Of a stretch of DNA of 64,000 nt, positions 25,729 through 34,266 are shown one piece after another. This DNA is from Streptomyces sp. SirexAA-E (GTDB lineage Bacteria > Actinomycetota > Actinomycetes > Streptomycetales > Streptomycetaceae). Each line of letters begins with the position of its first letter. The first letter of the stretch is position 1. The position numbers were made by a program, and so were the translations under genes. The notes under the pieces are model-generated. The model had not been told where the DNA came from, ran no database searches, and saw only the letters and a list, made by a program, of their open reading frames with translations. The stretch spans positions 7,316,001-7,380,000 of the forward strand of contig NC_015953.1 in the NCBI RefSeq assembly GCF_000177195.2. The letters run 5' to 3'.

Positions 25729-27159
25729 GTGGTGGATCACGGGAGCCTCGCCTGGGCGACGTCGCTGGACCTCGACAGGGAGCCCGGCGGGCCCCTGCAC
25801 ACCGTGCTGCGGCGCGCGCTGCGCTCGGCGGTGGTGAGCGGCCGGCTGGCGGCGGGAAGCGTGCTGCCGCCCAGCAGAACCCTCGCGGCGGATCTCGGGT
25901 GTTCCCGATGGGTCGTCACCGAGGCCTACGCACAGCTGATCGCCGAGGGCTATCTCGAGGCACGGAGCGGCTCGGGCACCAGGGTCCGGGCCGGCGCCGT
26001 CCCGCCCCCCGGTGCCGGGCCCGCGCGGCCGAAGGAGCCCAGGCCGGCGGAGTTCGACATGATGCCCGGCGTGCCCGACCTGAGAGCCTTCCCCCGGAAG
26101 CGATGGGCCGACGCCGTACGTGACGCCGTCGCGGCCATGGGAACGGCCGATCTGGGCTACCCGGACGCGTCCGGCCACGCGCTCCTTCGCCGGGAACTGG
26201 CCGCCTATCTCGTCCGCGGCAGGGCCGCGTCCGCCACACCGGAGAGCGTGGTCGTGTGCGGCGGCACCCAGGACGCCGTGGTGCGGCTGTGCACGGCGCT
26301 GCGCCACGAAGGACACACACGGGTGGCGGTCGAGGACCCCGGGTGGACACGGCTGCGGTCGGCGATCGAGACGGTCGGGCTGGAGGCCGTGCCCGTTCCG
26401 GTCGACGACGGAGGGCTCCAGGTCGACCGGCTGGCCGCACTGGCGGGCGTACGGGCGGTCGTGGTGGCACCGGCCCATCAGTTCCCGACCGGATCCGTGC
26501 TCTCCCCGCCCAGGCGGGCCGAACTGGTCGACTGGGCGCGCCGGGTGGACGGACTGGTCGTCGAGGACGACTACGACGCGGAGTTCCGCCACGGCCGCCG
26601 GCCCGTGGGCGTGGTGCAGGGGATGGACCACGACCGGGTCGCGCTGCTGGGATCGGTGAGCAAGACACTCGCGCCGGCCCTGCGCCTCGGCTGGATGTGT
26701 GCGCCGCGCCGGTGGGCCGACGCGATCGCCGGGGCCGTGCCCGGCTTCCCGCCTCCCGTCGTCGAGCAGTTGGCGTACGCCTCGTTCCTCCGGTCCGGTG
26801 CGTACGACCGCCACATACGGGCGTCCCGCCTGCGGTACCGCCGCAGGCGGGATCTCCTGGTCGAGGAGCTGGGCAAGAGCCTGCCCGGATGCCGGATCTC
26901 CGGGGAGGCGGCCGGTTTCCATCTCCTCTTGCACCTGCCGGACGACGACGAGGCCGGGACCGTGCGTCGGGCGGAGGCCCGGGGTGTACGGCTGGCCGGG
27001 CTCGGCGAATACCGCGTGACGGACGGTCACACGGGCGGTGCCCTCGTCCTGGGGTACGGCAACCTCGCCGACGCCGCGGTCCCGGGGGCCGTCCGCGCAC
27101 TGGCGGAAGCCGTCGGGGCCCCGGAGCGCGGGCGGGCTCCCCGGCGCCCTCCGGCATGA
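25729..27159 (+). CDS. MocR/PdxR-type regulator (GntR HTH fused to aminotransferase domain)
   Basis: This protein of 476 residues has an N-terminal GntR winged helix (about 20-85: GSVLPPSRTLAADLGCSRWVV, then YLEARSGSGTRV) joined to a fold-type I aminotransferase domain. PLP-site motifs are VEDDYDAEFRHG (the Asp pairs with the pyridine nitrogen) and GSVSKTLAPALRLGW (the Lys binds PLP). Such proteins regulate vitamin B6 synthesis or amino-acid genes rather than transaminate. No pdx gene is adjacent, so the target is unknown. Start at a GTG. Confidence 0.9.
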   Translation: MVDHGSLAWATSLDLDREPGGPLHTVLRRALRSAVVSGRLAAGSVLPPSRTLAADLGCSRWVVTEAYAQLIAEGYLEARSGSGTRVRAGAVPPPGAGPARPKEPRPAEFDMMPGVPDLRAFPRKRWADAVRDAVAAMGTADLGYPDASGHALLRRELAAYLVRGRAASATPESVVVCGGTQDAVVRLCTALRHEGHTRVAVEDPGWTRLRSAIETVGLEAVPVPVDDGGLQVDRLAALAGVRAVVVAPAHQFPTGSVLSPPRRAELVDWARRVDGLVVEDDYDAEFRHGRRPVGVVQGMDHDRVALLGSVSKTLAPALRLGWMCAPRRWADAIAGAVPGFPPPVVEQLAYASFLRSGAYDRHIRASRLRYRRRRDLLVEELGKSLPGCRISGEAAGFHLLLHLPDDDEAGTVRRAEARGVRLAGLGEYRVTDGHTGGALVLGYGNLADAAVPGAVRALAEAVGAPERGRAPRRPPA

Positions 27160-27193
27160 GGCCGGTCTCTCCGGACCCTTCGCCCCGCCGTCC

Positions 27194-28171
27194 TCAGATG
27201 CTGCCCGCCCGGTCCAGCCGCGCCCGCTGCGGGGAGGAGAGCCGCACGTCCAGCGCGGCGAGCGCTTCGTCGAGCTGGGTGACCGAGCTGACGCCGACGA
27301 TGGGTAGCACACCGGGGTCCGCGCCCAGCAGCCAGCACAGGACGACCTGGTTGGGCGTGGCGCCGAGCTCGTCCGCCACCTCCGCCAGTGCCTTCAGCCG
27401 CGCCTGCGTGCCGGGGTGGTCGTAGGGGGCCGAGAGCGGCTTGCCCGGGCGGGCGTAGGCGCCCGACAGAAGCGTCGAGTACGCCATGAGGGTCAGGTCG
27501 CCCTCCGCGCGCACGTAGTCGAGCAGTTCCGGCGAGACGTGCGTGTGCCCGGACTCCGGGAAGGGGACGTCGGTGCGCGGCTGGAGGTAGGAGTAGCGCA
27601 GCTGGACACAGCTGTAGCCGGTCCAGTTGTTCGCGCGTGAGACGGCGCGGGCCCGTTCGGTGCGCCAGGTGGTGTGGTTGGAGCAGCCGAGCGCCCGGAC
27701 GTCTCCGCCCGTCACGAGGTCGTCGAGCGCCCCGAGGGTTTCTTCCAGAGGTATCGACCTGTCCTCGATGTGGGTCCAGTACACGTCGATGCGGTCGGTG
27801 CCCAGGCGGCGGAGGCTCTCCGCCGAGGCCTTCCGCACGACCGGGGCGGAGAGCCCCTCGGCCGACTCCAGCCCCGCGCCCGCGACCGACGGCCGGGCCC
27901 CGAACTTGGTGGAGAGGATGACCTCGTCCCGTACGCCGGGGCGGGCGGCCAGCCACCGTCCGACGGTGGTCTCGCTCTCGTCGCCGGTCCCGCCCGGGGC
28001 CCAGAAGGCGTAGTTGTTCGCGGTGTCGATCACGGTGCCCCCCGCCTCGACGAAGCGGTCGAGGATCGCGAACGAGGTCCGTTCGTCCACCGTGCTGCCG
28101 AACGGGAGCGCTCCCAGTGCCAGGACGCTTGCTTCCGGGCCGTCCGGTCCTGCGATTCGGCGGTGCAGCAT
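27194..28171 (-). CDS. aldo/keto reductase
   Basis: An NADPH-dependent TIM-barrel oxidoreductase (325 residues). GGTVIDTANNYAFW has the catalytic Asp and Tyr, LSTKFGAR the Lys, and IDVYWTHIED the His. VGVSSVTQLDEALAALDV near the C-terminus fits the cofactor region. Physiological substrate unknown. The ATG at 28171 follows AAAGGAA; the longer frame from 28579 overlaps a non-coding region. It converges on the MocR gene with a 34-bp gap. Confidence 0.88.
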   Translation of the reverse strand: MLHRRIAGPDGPEASVLALGALPFGSTVDERTSFAILDRFVEAGGTVIDTANNYAFWAPGGTGDESETTVGRWLAARPGVRDEVILSTKFGARPSVAGAGLESAEGLSAPVVRKASAESLRRLGTDRIDVYWTHIEDRSIPLEETLGALDDLVTGGDVRALGCSNHTTWRTERARAVSRANNWTGYSCVQLRYSYLQPRTDVPFPESGHTHVSPELLDYVRAEGDLTLMAYSTLLSGAYARPGKPLSAPYDHPGTQARLKALAEVADELGATPNQVVLCWLLGADPGVLPIVGVSSVTQLDEALAALDVRLSSPQRARLDRAGSI

Positions 28172-28381
28172 GGCACGTTCCTTTCCCACGGGTGAATCCT
28201 GACGTCCGGTCCGCGGCAGGTGGTCCGCGGCCCGGAACCGCAACCTACGTACGGAACGGGCCGGTCTACCGGTCCGATGAGGAGCGGATTTCCCGGACCG
28301 ATGTGGCCCGTCGTCGCACCCGTGGGTGGTGGAGCGGCGGCTTTCGGGCCCGTCGGCGCCCTGCCGGACGGGAGGCGCCGG

Positions 28382-28443
28382 TGACCGCGGCGGGGAAGCC
28401 GGGTGCGGGTACCGGCCGAGCGCCGGCTTCCCCGCCGTGGTCA
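28382..28443 (-). terminator. long hairpin at the end of the repeat-protein gene
   Basis: A 21-bp inverted repeat with one mismatch (28382-28402 with 28423-28443) includes the stop codon of the minus-strand gene 28441-29016 in its proximal arm. It probably terminates that transcript before the aldo/keto reductase gene. Confidence 0.75.
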
Positions 28444-29016
28444 GGCGCGGTGGATCTTCCAGTCGGCGACGTCCGCGGCCCGGTTGTAGTAGACGTTGGT
28501 GCACACCTTGTACTGCCCGGCGACGTGCCCGTTGCCGTTGGTCTCCAGGAACCCGCCGTTGCCGGCGTAGGTGTTCCACAGGTGCACGACGTCACCGATG
28601 CGGACACTCCGGTCGGAGGGGGCGGAGGCGCGGGCGAAGATGTGCCAGTTCCCGGTGCCGGAACCGGCGGCGCGCTCCCTGGCCGTCGAGGTCAGTACGT
28701 CGTACTGGGCCCCGGACTGCTTCTGCGCGGCGGCGGCGTGCCCGTTGGTGTCGAGGTAGCCGCCGTCGCCGCCGTAGAGGTTGCGCAGTTGGACGAGGTC
28801 ACCGCTGATGACCGGGGTGCCGACGGCCTTGCCGCCGGCCGAGAGGATCTCCCACGTTCCCGTGCCCTGGCCCCGGGTGGGTGATTCGGCGGTCGACACC
28901 CCGTACTTGGCGCCGGACGCGTCGGCGTGCCCGTTGGTGTCCAGGTAGCCGCCCTTGTAGTCGTTGAAGGCGTTCTGCAGGTAGATCTTGTCGCCGTACT
29001 TCAGTTCGTTCGCCAT
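28441..29016 (-). CDS. three-repeat, beta-trefoil-like protein of unknown function
   Basis: The protein of 191 residues consists of three similar repeats of about 60 residues. Each begins with a GD-x-[IV]-x-L-x-N pattern, continues to GG-[YF]-L-[DE]-TNG-[HN], and ends in W-x-I: IYLQNAF/GGYLDTNGHA/GTWEI, VQLRNLY/GGYLDTNGHA/GNWHI and VHLWNTY/GGFLETNGNG/ADWKI. Three-fold internal symmetry of this size suggests a beta-trefoil with three equivalent sugar- or ligand-binding pockets. The ATG follows CCAGGAG, giving no signal peptide. An in-frame GTG at 29154 would add a hydrophobic N-terminal segment, so a secreted form cannot be excluded. Confidence 0.7.
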   Translation of the reverse strand: MANELKYGDKIYLQNAFNDYKGGYLDTNGHADASGAKYGVSTAESPTRGQGTGTWEILSAGGKAVGTPVISGDLVQLRNLYGGDGGYLDTNGHAAAAQKQSGAQYDVLTSTARERAAGSGTGNWHIFARASAPSDRSVRIGDVVHLWNTYAGNGGFLETNGNGHVAGQYKVCTNVYYNRAADVADWKIHRA

Positions 29017-29261
29017 GGGTGCTCCTGGTGGGTTCGGACAGCACGGTGCTGACACGGGGCACAGCCGTGCCGTCCGGCCGTACGGCACGGCTGCCACGGC
29101 CAAGATGATGGCGAGAGGGAAGATCAACACGCCCGCGAACCTCTGCCGAGTCACCCGGACCGGTAAGGAGAGGCGGGGCGTTGACGCAGATCGCGGCCGT
29201 CCTCCCGGTGCGCGGCGGTCGGCGGCCCCGCACTGTCGGACCCGGCTGCGAGGATCACCTC

Positions 29262-29708
29262 ATGGTGATCTGTGACTACTTCTCGGCGCCCGACGACGAC
29301 GCGGCGGTCCGGGTGCTGGACGAGTACGGAGGGCCGGACGCCTCGGCCTTCGACGTGGTTTCCCTGAAGGGGATGGATCCGGTCGTGGCGACGGCTCGAC
29401 TCGAGACGGTTCTGACCGGCTGCACCTACGAGGAGGCGTCCCGGCGCCCCCGGGCGGGCCGCCTGCTGTCGTCCCCGGACGCGGAGAGCGCTTTTGTCGT
29501 GAGTGTGTCCGACACGCTGCGCGAGGCGCTGGCGTCGGCCTCGCCCGAGGACCTCGTCGAAGCGGCGGGCCCGTGGGCCGGGACCGAAGAACTCCGGGCT
29601 TCGGGAGTCACGTCGGAGACGGCCGTCGAGGCCCTGGAGCTGCTGTCCGGGGTGGCCGTACGCGCACGGGCGGCCGGTCACCGCCTGTACTGCTGGTGGG
29701 CTCTTTGA
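29262..29708 (+). CDS. conserved-looking hypothetical protein, 148 residues
   Basis: An acidic soluble protein starting MVICDYFSAPDDDAAVRVL, with an internal GCTYEEASRRPRAGRLL and the C-terminus GHRLYCWWAL. The compact alpha/beta look resembles small Streptomyces proteins of the DUF1877-like or immunity type, but I cannot assign a family. GAGG lies before the ATG at 29262, and an upstream extension from 29181 is rejected. It is divergent from the repeat protein gene. Confidence 0.7.
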   Translation: MVICDYFSAPDDDAAVRVLDEYGGPDASAFDVVSLKGMDPVVATARLETVLTGCTYEEASRRPRAGRLLSSPDAESAFVVSVSDTLREALASASPEDLVEAAGPWAGTEELRASGVTSETAVEALELLSGVAVRARAAGHRLYCWWAL

Positions 29709-29768
29709 CGCAGACGCGACGGTTTCCGGGCTCGGGGGCAGTGCACTCCCCGTCACGCTTCATTGGTA

Positions 29769-29814
29769 TGGACATGTCCAACTGGTGGGTCTAGCCTCGA
29801 ACTTGGTCTAGACC
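29769..29814 (+). promoter_or_regulatory. DasR-like boxes upstream of the chitin-degradation genes
   Basis: Two palindromes lie 128-173 bp before the LPMO start: TGGACATGTCCA (29769-29780) and GGTCTAGACC (29805-29814, flanked as TTGGTCTAGACCGC). The second closely matches the DasR responsive element (consensus TGGTCTAGACCA), the site of the N-acetylglucosamine-responsive repressor of chitinase genes. A half-site, GGTCTAG, sits between them at 29788-29794. Confidence 0.75.
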
Positions 29815-29941
29815 GCAGCGGACGCGTTGCCTCCGGTCACCGCTGCCCTGCCGCGCTCGTCCCCGCCGCTCCACCCGGCAGGCGCACCGGAGGCCGCGTG
29901 TCCGCCCAGACATCCGGAACCCAGGACCACGGGAGCGCACC

Positions 29942-30532
29942 ATGCGTAGAAAGATCACGTCGTTACTCCTCGGCCTCGGGCTGGTCGGAGGCGCGTTCGT
30001 CGCCACCGCCGGCAGTGCCCAGGGTCACGGCTACACCGACTCGCCCGTCAGCCGCCAGCAACTGTGCGGCAACGGCACCGTCCGCAACTGCGGGCAGATC
30101 CAGTGGGAGCCGCCGAGCGTGGAAGGCCCCAAGGGGTTCCCCACCCGCGGGCCCGCCGACGGGCAGATCTGCGCGGGCGGCAACGGCCGCTTCTCCGAGC
30201 TGGACGACCCGCGCGGAGGGAACTGGCCCGCCACCACGCTCACCGCGGGTCGGAGCCACACCTTCGTCTGGCGTATCAGCGCACGTCACGCCACCACCGA
30301 CTTCCGCTACTACGTCACGAAGGACGGCTACGACCCCACCAAGCCGTTGACCAGGGCCGACCTGGACCCGCAGCCGTTCCTGACCGTGCCCTTCGGCGGT
30401 CGCCTCCCCGGTTCCACGGTCAGCCACGAGGGAGTCCTGCCGCAGAAGACCGGCAAGCACATCATCCTCGGCGTCTGGACCGTGGCCGACACCGGTAACG
30501 CCTTCTACGCCTGCTCCGACGTGCGGTTCTGA
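29942..30532 (+). CDS. AA10 lytic polysaccharide monooxygenase (chitin-active type)
   Basis: A secreted copper enzyme (196 residues) that cleaves crystalline chitin oxidatively. The signal peptide (about 1-28) ends at AQG, leaving HGYTDSPVSR; the mature N-terminal His 29 and His 116 (ISARHATTDF) form the copper histidine brace. GVWTVADTGNAFYACSDVRF at the C-terminus is diagnostic and holds the axial Phe. It has no carbohydrate-binding module. It precedes the GH18 chitinase gene on the same strand and follows DasR-like boxes. Confidence 0.95.
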   Translation: MRRKITSLLLGLGLVGGAFVATAGSAQGHGYTDSPVSRQQLCGNGTVRNCGQIQWEPPSVEGPKGFPTRGPADGQICAGGNGRFSELDDPRGGNWPATTLTAGRSHTFVWRISARHATTDFRYYVTKDGYDPTKPLTRADLDPQPFLTVPFGGRLPGSTVSHEGVLPQKTGKHIILGVWTVADTGNAFYACSDVRF

Positions 30533-30548
30533 CCCGCTCGACCCGACG

Positions 30549-30592
30549 CCCTCCCGGTCCGGTGCCGCCCCACGTGTGCCGGGCCGGGAGGG
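30549..30592 (+). terminator. hairpin between the LPMO and chitinase genes
   Basis: A 14-bp stem with one mismatch (30549-30562 with 30579-30592) starts 16 bp after the LPMO stop codon. It may terminate or only attenuate, since the chitinase gene 127 bp downstream has no separate DasR box that I can see. Confidence 0.6.
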
Positions 30593-30718
30593 GCCAACGC
30601 CGTCCCCGGCCACCGCCGTTCACACGGCAGCCGAGCCGGTTGCCGCGGCAACCACCAGGCGCACCCCCGGTGCGCCCCCTCTTCACCCCCGGGCGCAGCC
30701 CGCAGAAGGGATCCCCCC

Positions 30719-31831
30719 ATGCCCCGACCCATGACGAGAAGCATGCGGAAGGCATCGTTCCTGGCCGTCGCGCTGGCGGTCGCCGCGACCGCGACGCAGG
30801 CCCTGCTCGGTACGGTGCCGACCGCGTCCGCACGGGCGGACGCCCCGCTCGCCCGCACCACCTCCACGACCGCGGCCGACACCTGCGCCGTGAAGCCCCG
30901 GCCGCAGGGCAAGGTGCTCCAGGGGTACTGGGAGAACTGGGACGGAGCCGCCAACGGCGTCCACCCGCCCTTCGGCTGGACCTCGATCGCCGACCCGCTC
31001 ATTCCCGCCCACGGCTACAACGTCGTCAACGCCGCCTTCCCGGTCATCCGTTCCGACGGAACGGTGCTGTGGGAGGACGGCATGGACGCCACCGTGCGGG
31101 TGCCCACGCCGGCCGAGATGTGCCAGGCCAAGGCGTCCGGCCTCACCGTGCTGCTGTCCATCGGCGGCGCGACGGCCGGGATCGACCTCAACTCCACGGC
31201 CGTGGCCGACCGGTTCGTGGAGACCGTGGTCCCGATCCTCAAGGCGAACAACTTCGACGGCATCGACATCGACATCGAGACCGGTCTCGCCGGCAGCGGC
31301 GACATCGGTCAGCTCTCGCCGTCCCAGTCCAACCTCATCCGGATCATCGACGGCGTGCTCGCCGCCATGCCGCCCGGCTTCGGCCTGACCATGGCCCCCG
31401 AGACCGCGTACGTCACCGGCGGCAGCGTCGTCTACGGCTCCATCTGGGGTGCCTACCTGCCGGTCATCAAGAAGTACGCCGACAACGGCCGGCTGTGGTG
31501 GCTGAACATGCAGTACTACAACGGCAGCATGTACGGCTGCTCCGGCGACTCGTACGAGGCCGGCACCGTCCAGGGATTCACCGCCCAGACGGACTGCCTG
31601 GACAAGGGGCTCGTCGTGCAGGGCACCACAGTCAAGGTCCCCTACGACAAGCAGGTCCCGGGCCTGCCCGCCCAGCCGGGTGCGGGAGGCGGCCACATGT
31701 CACCCGCCCAGGTGGCCCAGGCGTGGAACACCTACAGCGGGCTCAAGGGCCTGATGACCTGGTCCATCAACTGGGACGGTTCACGCGACTGGACCTTCGG
31801 TGACAACGTCAAGAACCTCCAGGGCCGTTGA
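30719..31831 (+). CDS. secreted GH18 chitinase
   Basis: This glycoside hydrolase (370 residues) has a signal peptide (about 1-40, ending ASARA) and a GH18 TIM barrel. LLSIGGATAG is the substrate strand and FDGIDIDIE the DxxDxDxE catalytic motif, with acid Glu 187. WWLNMQYYNG and LMTWSINWD complete the barrel signatures. It lacks a chitin-binding module and so relies on the neighbouring LPMO for crystalline substrate. AGAAGGGA precedes the ATG. It is probably induced by chitin oligomers through DasR. Confidence 0.95.
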   Translation: MPRPMTRSMRKASFLAVALAVAATATQALLGTVPTASARADAPLARTTSTTAADTCAVKPRPQGKVLQGYWENWDGAANGVHPPFGWTSIADPLIPAHGYNVVNAAFPVIRSDGTVLWEDGMDATVRVPTPAEMCQAKASGLTVLLSIGGATAGIDLNSTAVADRFVETVVPILKANNFDGIDIDIETGLAGSGDIGQLSPSQSNLIRIIDGVLAAMPPGFGLTMAPETAYVTGGSVVYGSIWGAYLPVIKKYADNGRLWWLNMQYYNGSMYGCSGDSYEAGTVQGFTAQTDCLDKGLVVQGTTVKVPYDKQVPGLPAQPGAGGGHMSPAQVAQAWNTYSGLKGLMTWSINWDGSRDWTFGDNVKNLQGR

Positions 31832-31857
31832 GCCGGTGTCCGTCCGCCACTCCTTCT

Positions 31858-31895
31858 CCCCGCCGCCGGGCCCCACGCCGGCCCCGGCGGCGGGG
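31858..31895 (+). terminator. hairpin terminator after the chitinase gene
   Basis: A perfect 13-bp GC stem (31858-31870 with 31883-31895) with a 12-base loop begins 27 bp after the stop codon. Confidence 0.7.
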
Positions 31896-31938
31896 GCTGC
31901 CCACCCGTGTACGGCCGCCGGGGGGTGAGAATCGGTAC

Positions 31939-32466
31939 ATGACCAACAGCAGCGACGACGCGGACCGCATCTTCATACGCAGCAAGTGGGGCACCAACCG
32001 TTACGTCTACAACCCGCACAACCCTGCCGGTCGCGCCCTCATCGTCGGGTCCCTGCTGTTCGTCGCCGGGGGCATGTACCTGCTGTACCACCCTGATCTC
32101 TTCGAAGCCTCCCACGACTGGAACGGAAGCGAACTGCGGGACGCCGTGACGACGGCGACCGTCGAACTGTCGAGGGACGCCCAGTTGGGGCCGGGGAGCG
32201 GAGGCGGAATGTACGACGACATCCTGCGGTCCGGTATCGCGGAGGCGGGCCACCGCTCGCCGGACGGGCTGAGCGTCGCGCTCGCCTCCGAGCAGCCCCG
32301 GTCCGCCGTCCTCGAGGGCGGCGCGGAACAGGCCAGGTACACCGTCACCGCCGACGGCACGGACACCGCTTTCTGCCTCGACGTCCACGCGCTGAAGCGC
32401 GAGCTGGAGATGGGCTACGAATCCGTGAGCTTCTCCGTCGACGAAGGCGTCTGCCCGGACTCCTGA
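31939..32466 (+). CDS. single-pass membrane protein of unknown function
   Basis: This protein (175 residues) has a basic N-terminus (IFIRSKWGTNRYVYNPHNP), one transmembrane helix (ALIVGSLLFVAGGMYLLYH) and an acidic extracytoplasmic domain of about 115 residues with a pair of cysteines (AFCLDVHAL and DEGVCPDS). The helix without a cleavage site suggests a type II anchor. No family recognised. A G-rich site precedes the ATG. Confidence 0.65.
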   Translation: MTNSSDDADRIFIRSKWGTNRYVYNPHNPAGRALIVGSLLFVAGGMYLLYHPDLFEASHDWNGSELRDAVTTATVELSRDAQLGPGSGGGMYDDILRSGIAEAGHRSPDGLSVALASEQPRSAVLEGGAEQARYTVTADGTDTAFCLDVHALKRELEMGYESVSFSVDEGVCPDS

Positions 32467-32515
32467 CGTCCCGTCGGACTCCTGACGGGCCCCGTCTGTG
32501 TCCACCCGGCGTCCG

Positions 32516-33313
32516 TCAGGCCATCGGCAGCATGGCGACCGTCACCGAGGCGAGCAGCCCGACGTACGACCAGGCGTACACGTGATCGGGGATGCGAGGG
32601 GGGCGCCGCCGCAGCACCGCGATCACCGGCAGGGCCCCGAGGAGCAGTGCCGAGGCGGCGCGGAGATCGACAAGACCCGCCAGGTGCGCGTCCGCGGCGG
32701 CGGGGATCGCGGTCCCGGCCAGGGCCACGGCGGTGGCCGGGACCGCGATGGCGAGGGTGAGCGGGTTGGCCAGCGCGGCCGCCGTGTGCATCGAGTGCCC
32801 GGCCCGCCGCATCGCGGGGACGGTCATGACGCTGCCCCCGACGCCGAGGAAGGCGGCCACCGCACCGACCGGCGCGCCCACCACGGCCGGCAGCGGCCGT
32901 GAGGTACCGGGGGCCGTCCCTTCCTGGCTGTGCGGACGCAGGAAGCCGGGCCGCAGGAGTACGTCGGCGATGGTCAGGGCGACGTAGCCGATGAACGCCC
33001 AGCGCACCAGGCCGGACGGGGCGAGACGCGTGGCCAGCGCACCGGCCCAGGCGCCGACCGCCAGCAGGATCAGCAGCAGGCCGCTTCCGCGCAGTGCGAC
33101 GAGTACCCGCCTCGGTGTGACCGCCGTGGCGAACCCCGCGTTGACCACCATCACCAGCGCCGAGGTGGCCGTCGCCACCCTCATCGCGTCCGCGCCGAGC
33201 CCGGCGTCCGCCCACACCACCACCGGGACCGCGACGAACCCGCCGCCGAACCCGAACAACACCGTCGTCACTCCGGTGAGGAGCCCGACCCCGATCAACA
33301 GCACGACATCCAT
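32516..33313 (-). CDS. TauE/SafE family sulfite exporter-like permease
   Basis: An integral membrane protein of 265 residues with eight hydrophobic segments. The duplicated half-motif shows as GVTTVLFGFGGGFVAVPVVV and VAAFLGVGGSVMTVPAM, as in TauE/SafE anion exporters of sulfite or sulfoacetate. It is divergent from an AraC regulator gene with 86 bp between, so the regulator probably controls it. Start set at the ATG directly before the first helix (MDVVLLIGVGLLTG). Confidence 0.88.
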   Translation of the reverse strand: MDVVLLIGVGLLTGVTTVLFGFGGGFVAVPVVVWADAGLGADAMRVATATSALVMVVNAGFATAVTPRRVLVALRGSGLLLILLAVGAWAGALATRLAPSGLVRWAFIGYVALTIADVLLRPGFLRPHSQEGTAPGTSRPLPAVVGAPVGAVAAFLGVGGSVMTVPAMRRAGHSMHTAAALANPLTLAIAVPATAVALAGTAIPAAADAHLAGLVDLRAASALLLGALPVIAVLRRRPPRIPDHVYAWSYVGLLASVTVAMLPMA

Positions 33314-33399
33314 GCTCCCCACCCCACCAGCCCGCATCGCTGTCCCGCATTCGATGGTCGGCACACTTCCTTCGAGTCTCGGCCCGTAAGGTGGGCATC

Positions 33400-34218
33400 G
33401 TGAAGAACGTCTCGCTGGCCGATGTGGACCATGTCGACCGGGCCGTCCTGCCGATCGGCACCGACTACCCGCCCGGCCATGTGCTGGACTGGCACCGACA
33501 CCGGCGCGCGCAGTTCCTCTACGGCGCCACCGGCGTCATGGTCGTCGACACCGCCGAGGGGACCTGGACCGTCCCGCCCGAGCGCGCCGTGCTGATTCCG
33601 GCGGCCACCCGGCACAGGGTCCGCATGCTGGGGGTGAGCACCAGAAGCCTCTACATCGAGCCGGGCGCCGTTCCCTGGTGGCCCGGCACCTGCACGGTCG
33701 TGGAGGTGCCCCCTCTGCTGCGCGAACTGCTGCTGGTCGCCGTGGATCTCCCCCTCGACTACAGCCTGGCGGGGCGGGAGGGAAGCATCGTCGAGCTCCT
33801 CCTCCACGAGATCGCGGAGCGCGCACCGCTTCCGTTCCACGTGGCGATCCCCGTCTCCGCCGACCTGGCGGGGCTCTGCCGTGCGTATCTGGCCGCCCCG
33901 GACGCAGGCGTCACCAACGCCGCCTGGGCGGCGCGGACGGCCATGAGCGAGCGGGCCTTCACCCGGCGCTTCCGGGCCGAGACCGGTGACAGCCCGGCCG
34001 TATGGCGCAGCCGCGCCCGTCTCCTGGCAGCCGTTCCGCTGCTGCGCACCGCGTCCGTCAGCGAGGTCGCCGGCCGTCTCGGCTACGCCTCTCCGGCCGC
34101 CTTCACCGCCGCCTTCACGCGCGCCTTCGGCCTGCCGCCCTCGCGCTTCGGCGAGAACCGGCAGGGGCATCGCTCCGACCTCCGCAACGCGGAAGTACGC
34201 GAAAAGTGCGCAGGATGA
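33400..34218 (+). CDS. AraC-family regulator with N-terminal cupin
   Basis: This regulator (272 residues) has a cupin sensor domain (about 20-100: GHVLDWHRHRRAQFLYGATG, then VLIPAATRHRVRM) with metal-type histidines and a C-terminal AraC double HTH (about 165-255: AARTAMSERAFTRRFRAETG, then GRLGYASPAAFTAAFTRAFG). It is divergent from the TauE permease gene, its likely target. I favour the GTG at 33400, which has AAGGTGG before it, over the GTG at 33391. Confidence 0.88.
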   Translation: MKNVSLADVDHVDRAVLPIGTDYPPGHVLDWHRHRRAQFLYGATGVMVVDTAEGTWTVPPERAVLIPAATRHRVRMLGVSTRSLYIEPGAVPWWPGTCTVVEVPPLLRELLLVAVDLPLDYSLAGREGSIVELLLHEIAERAPLPFHVAIPVSADLAGLCRAYLAAPDAGVTNAAWAARTAMSERAFTRRFRAETGDSPAVWRSRARLLAAVPLLRTASVSEVAGRLGYASPAAFTAAFTRAFGLPPSRFGENRQGHRSDLRNAEVREKCAG

Positions 34219-34266
34219 TAGGGAAGAAGTCTTTTTCGCGCTACGATCGGGCGTAGGAGGTGCTCC

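Noticed and set aside
28441..29154. Signal-peptide start (GTG at 29154) for the three-repeat protein
   Set aside because: The hydrophobic N-terminus is suggestive, but no ribosome site precedes the GTG, while CCAGGAG stands before the ATG at 29016. It is kept as an alternative only.
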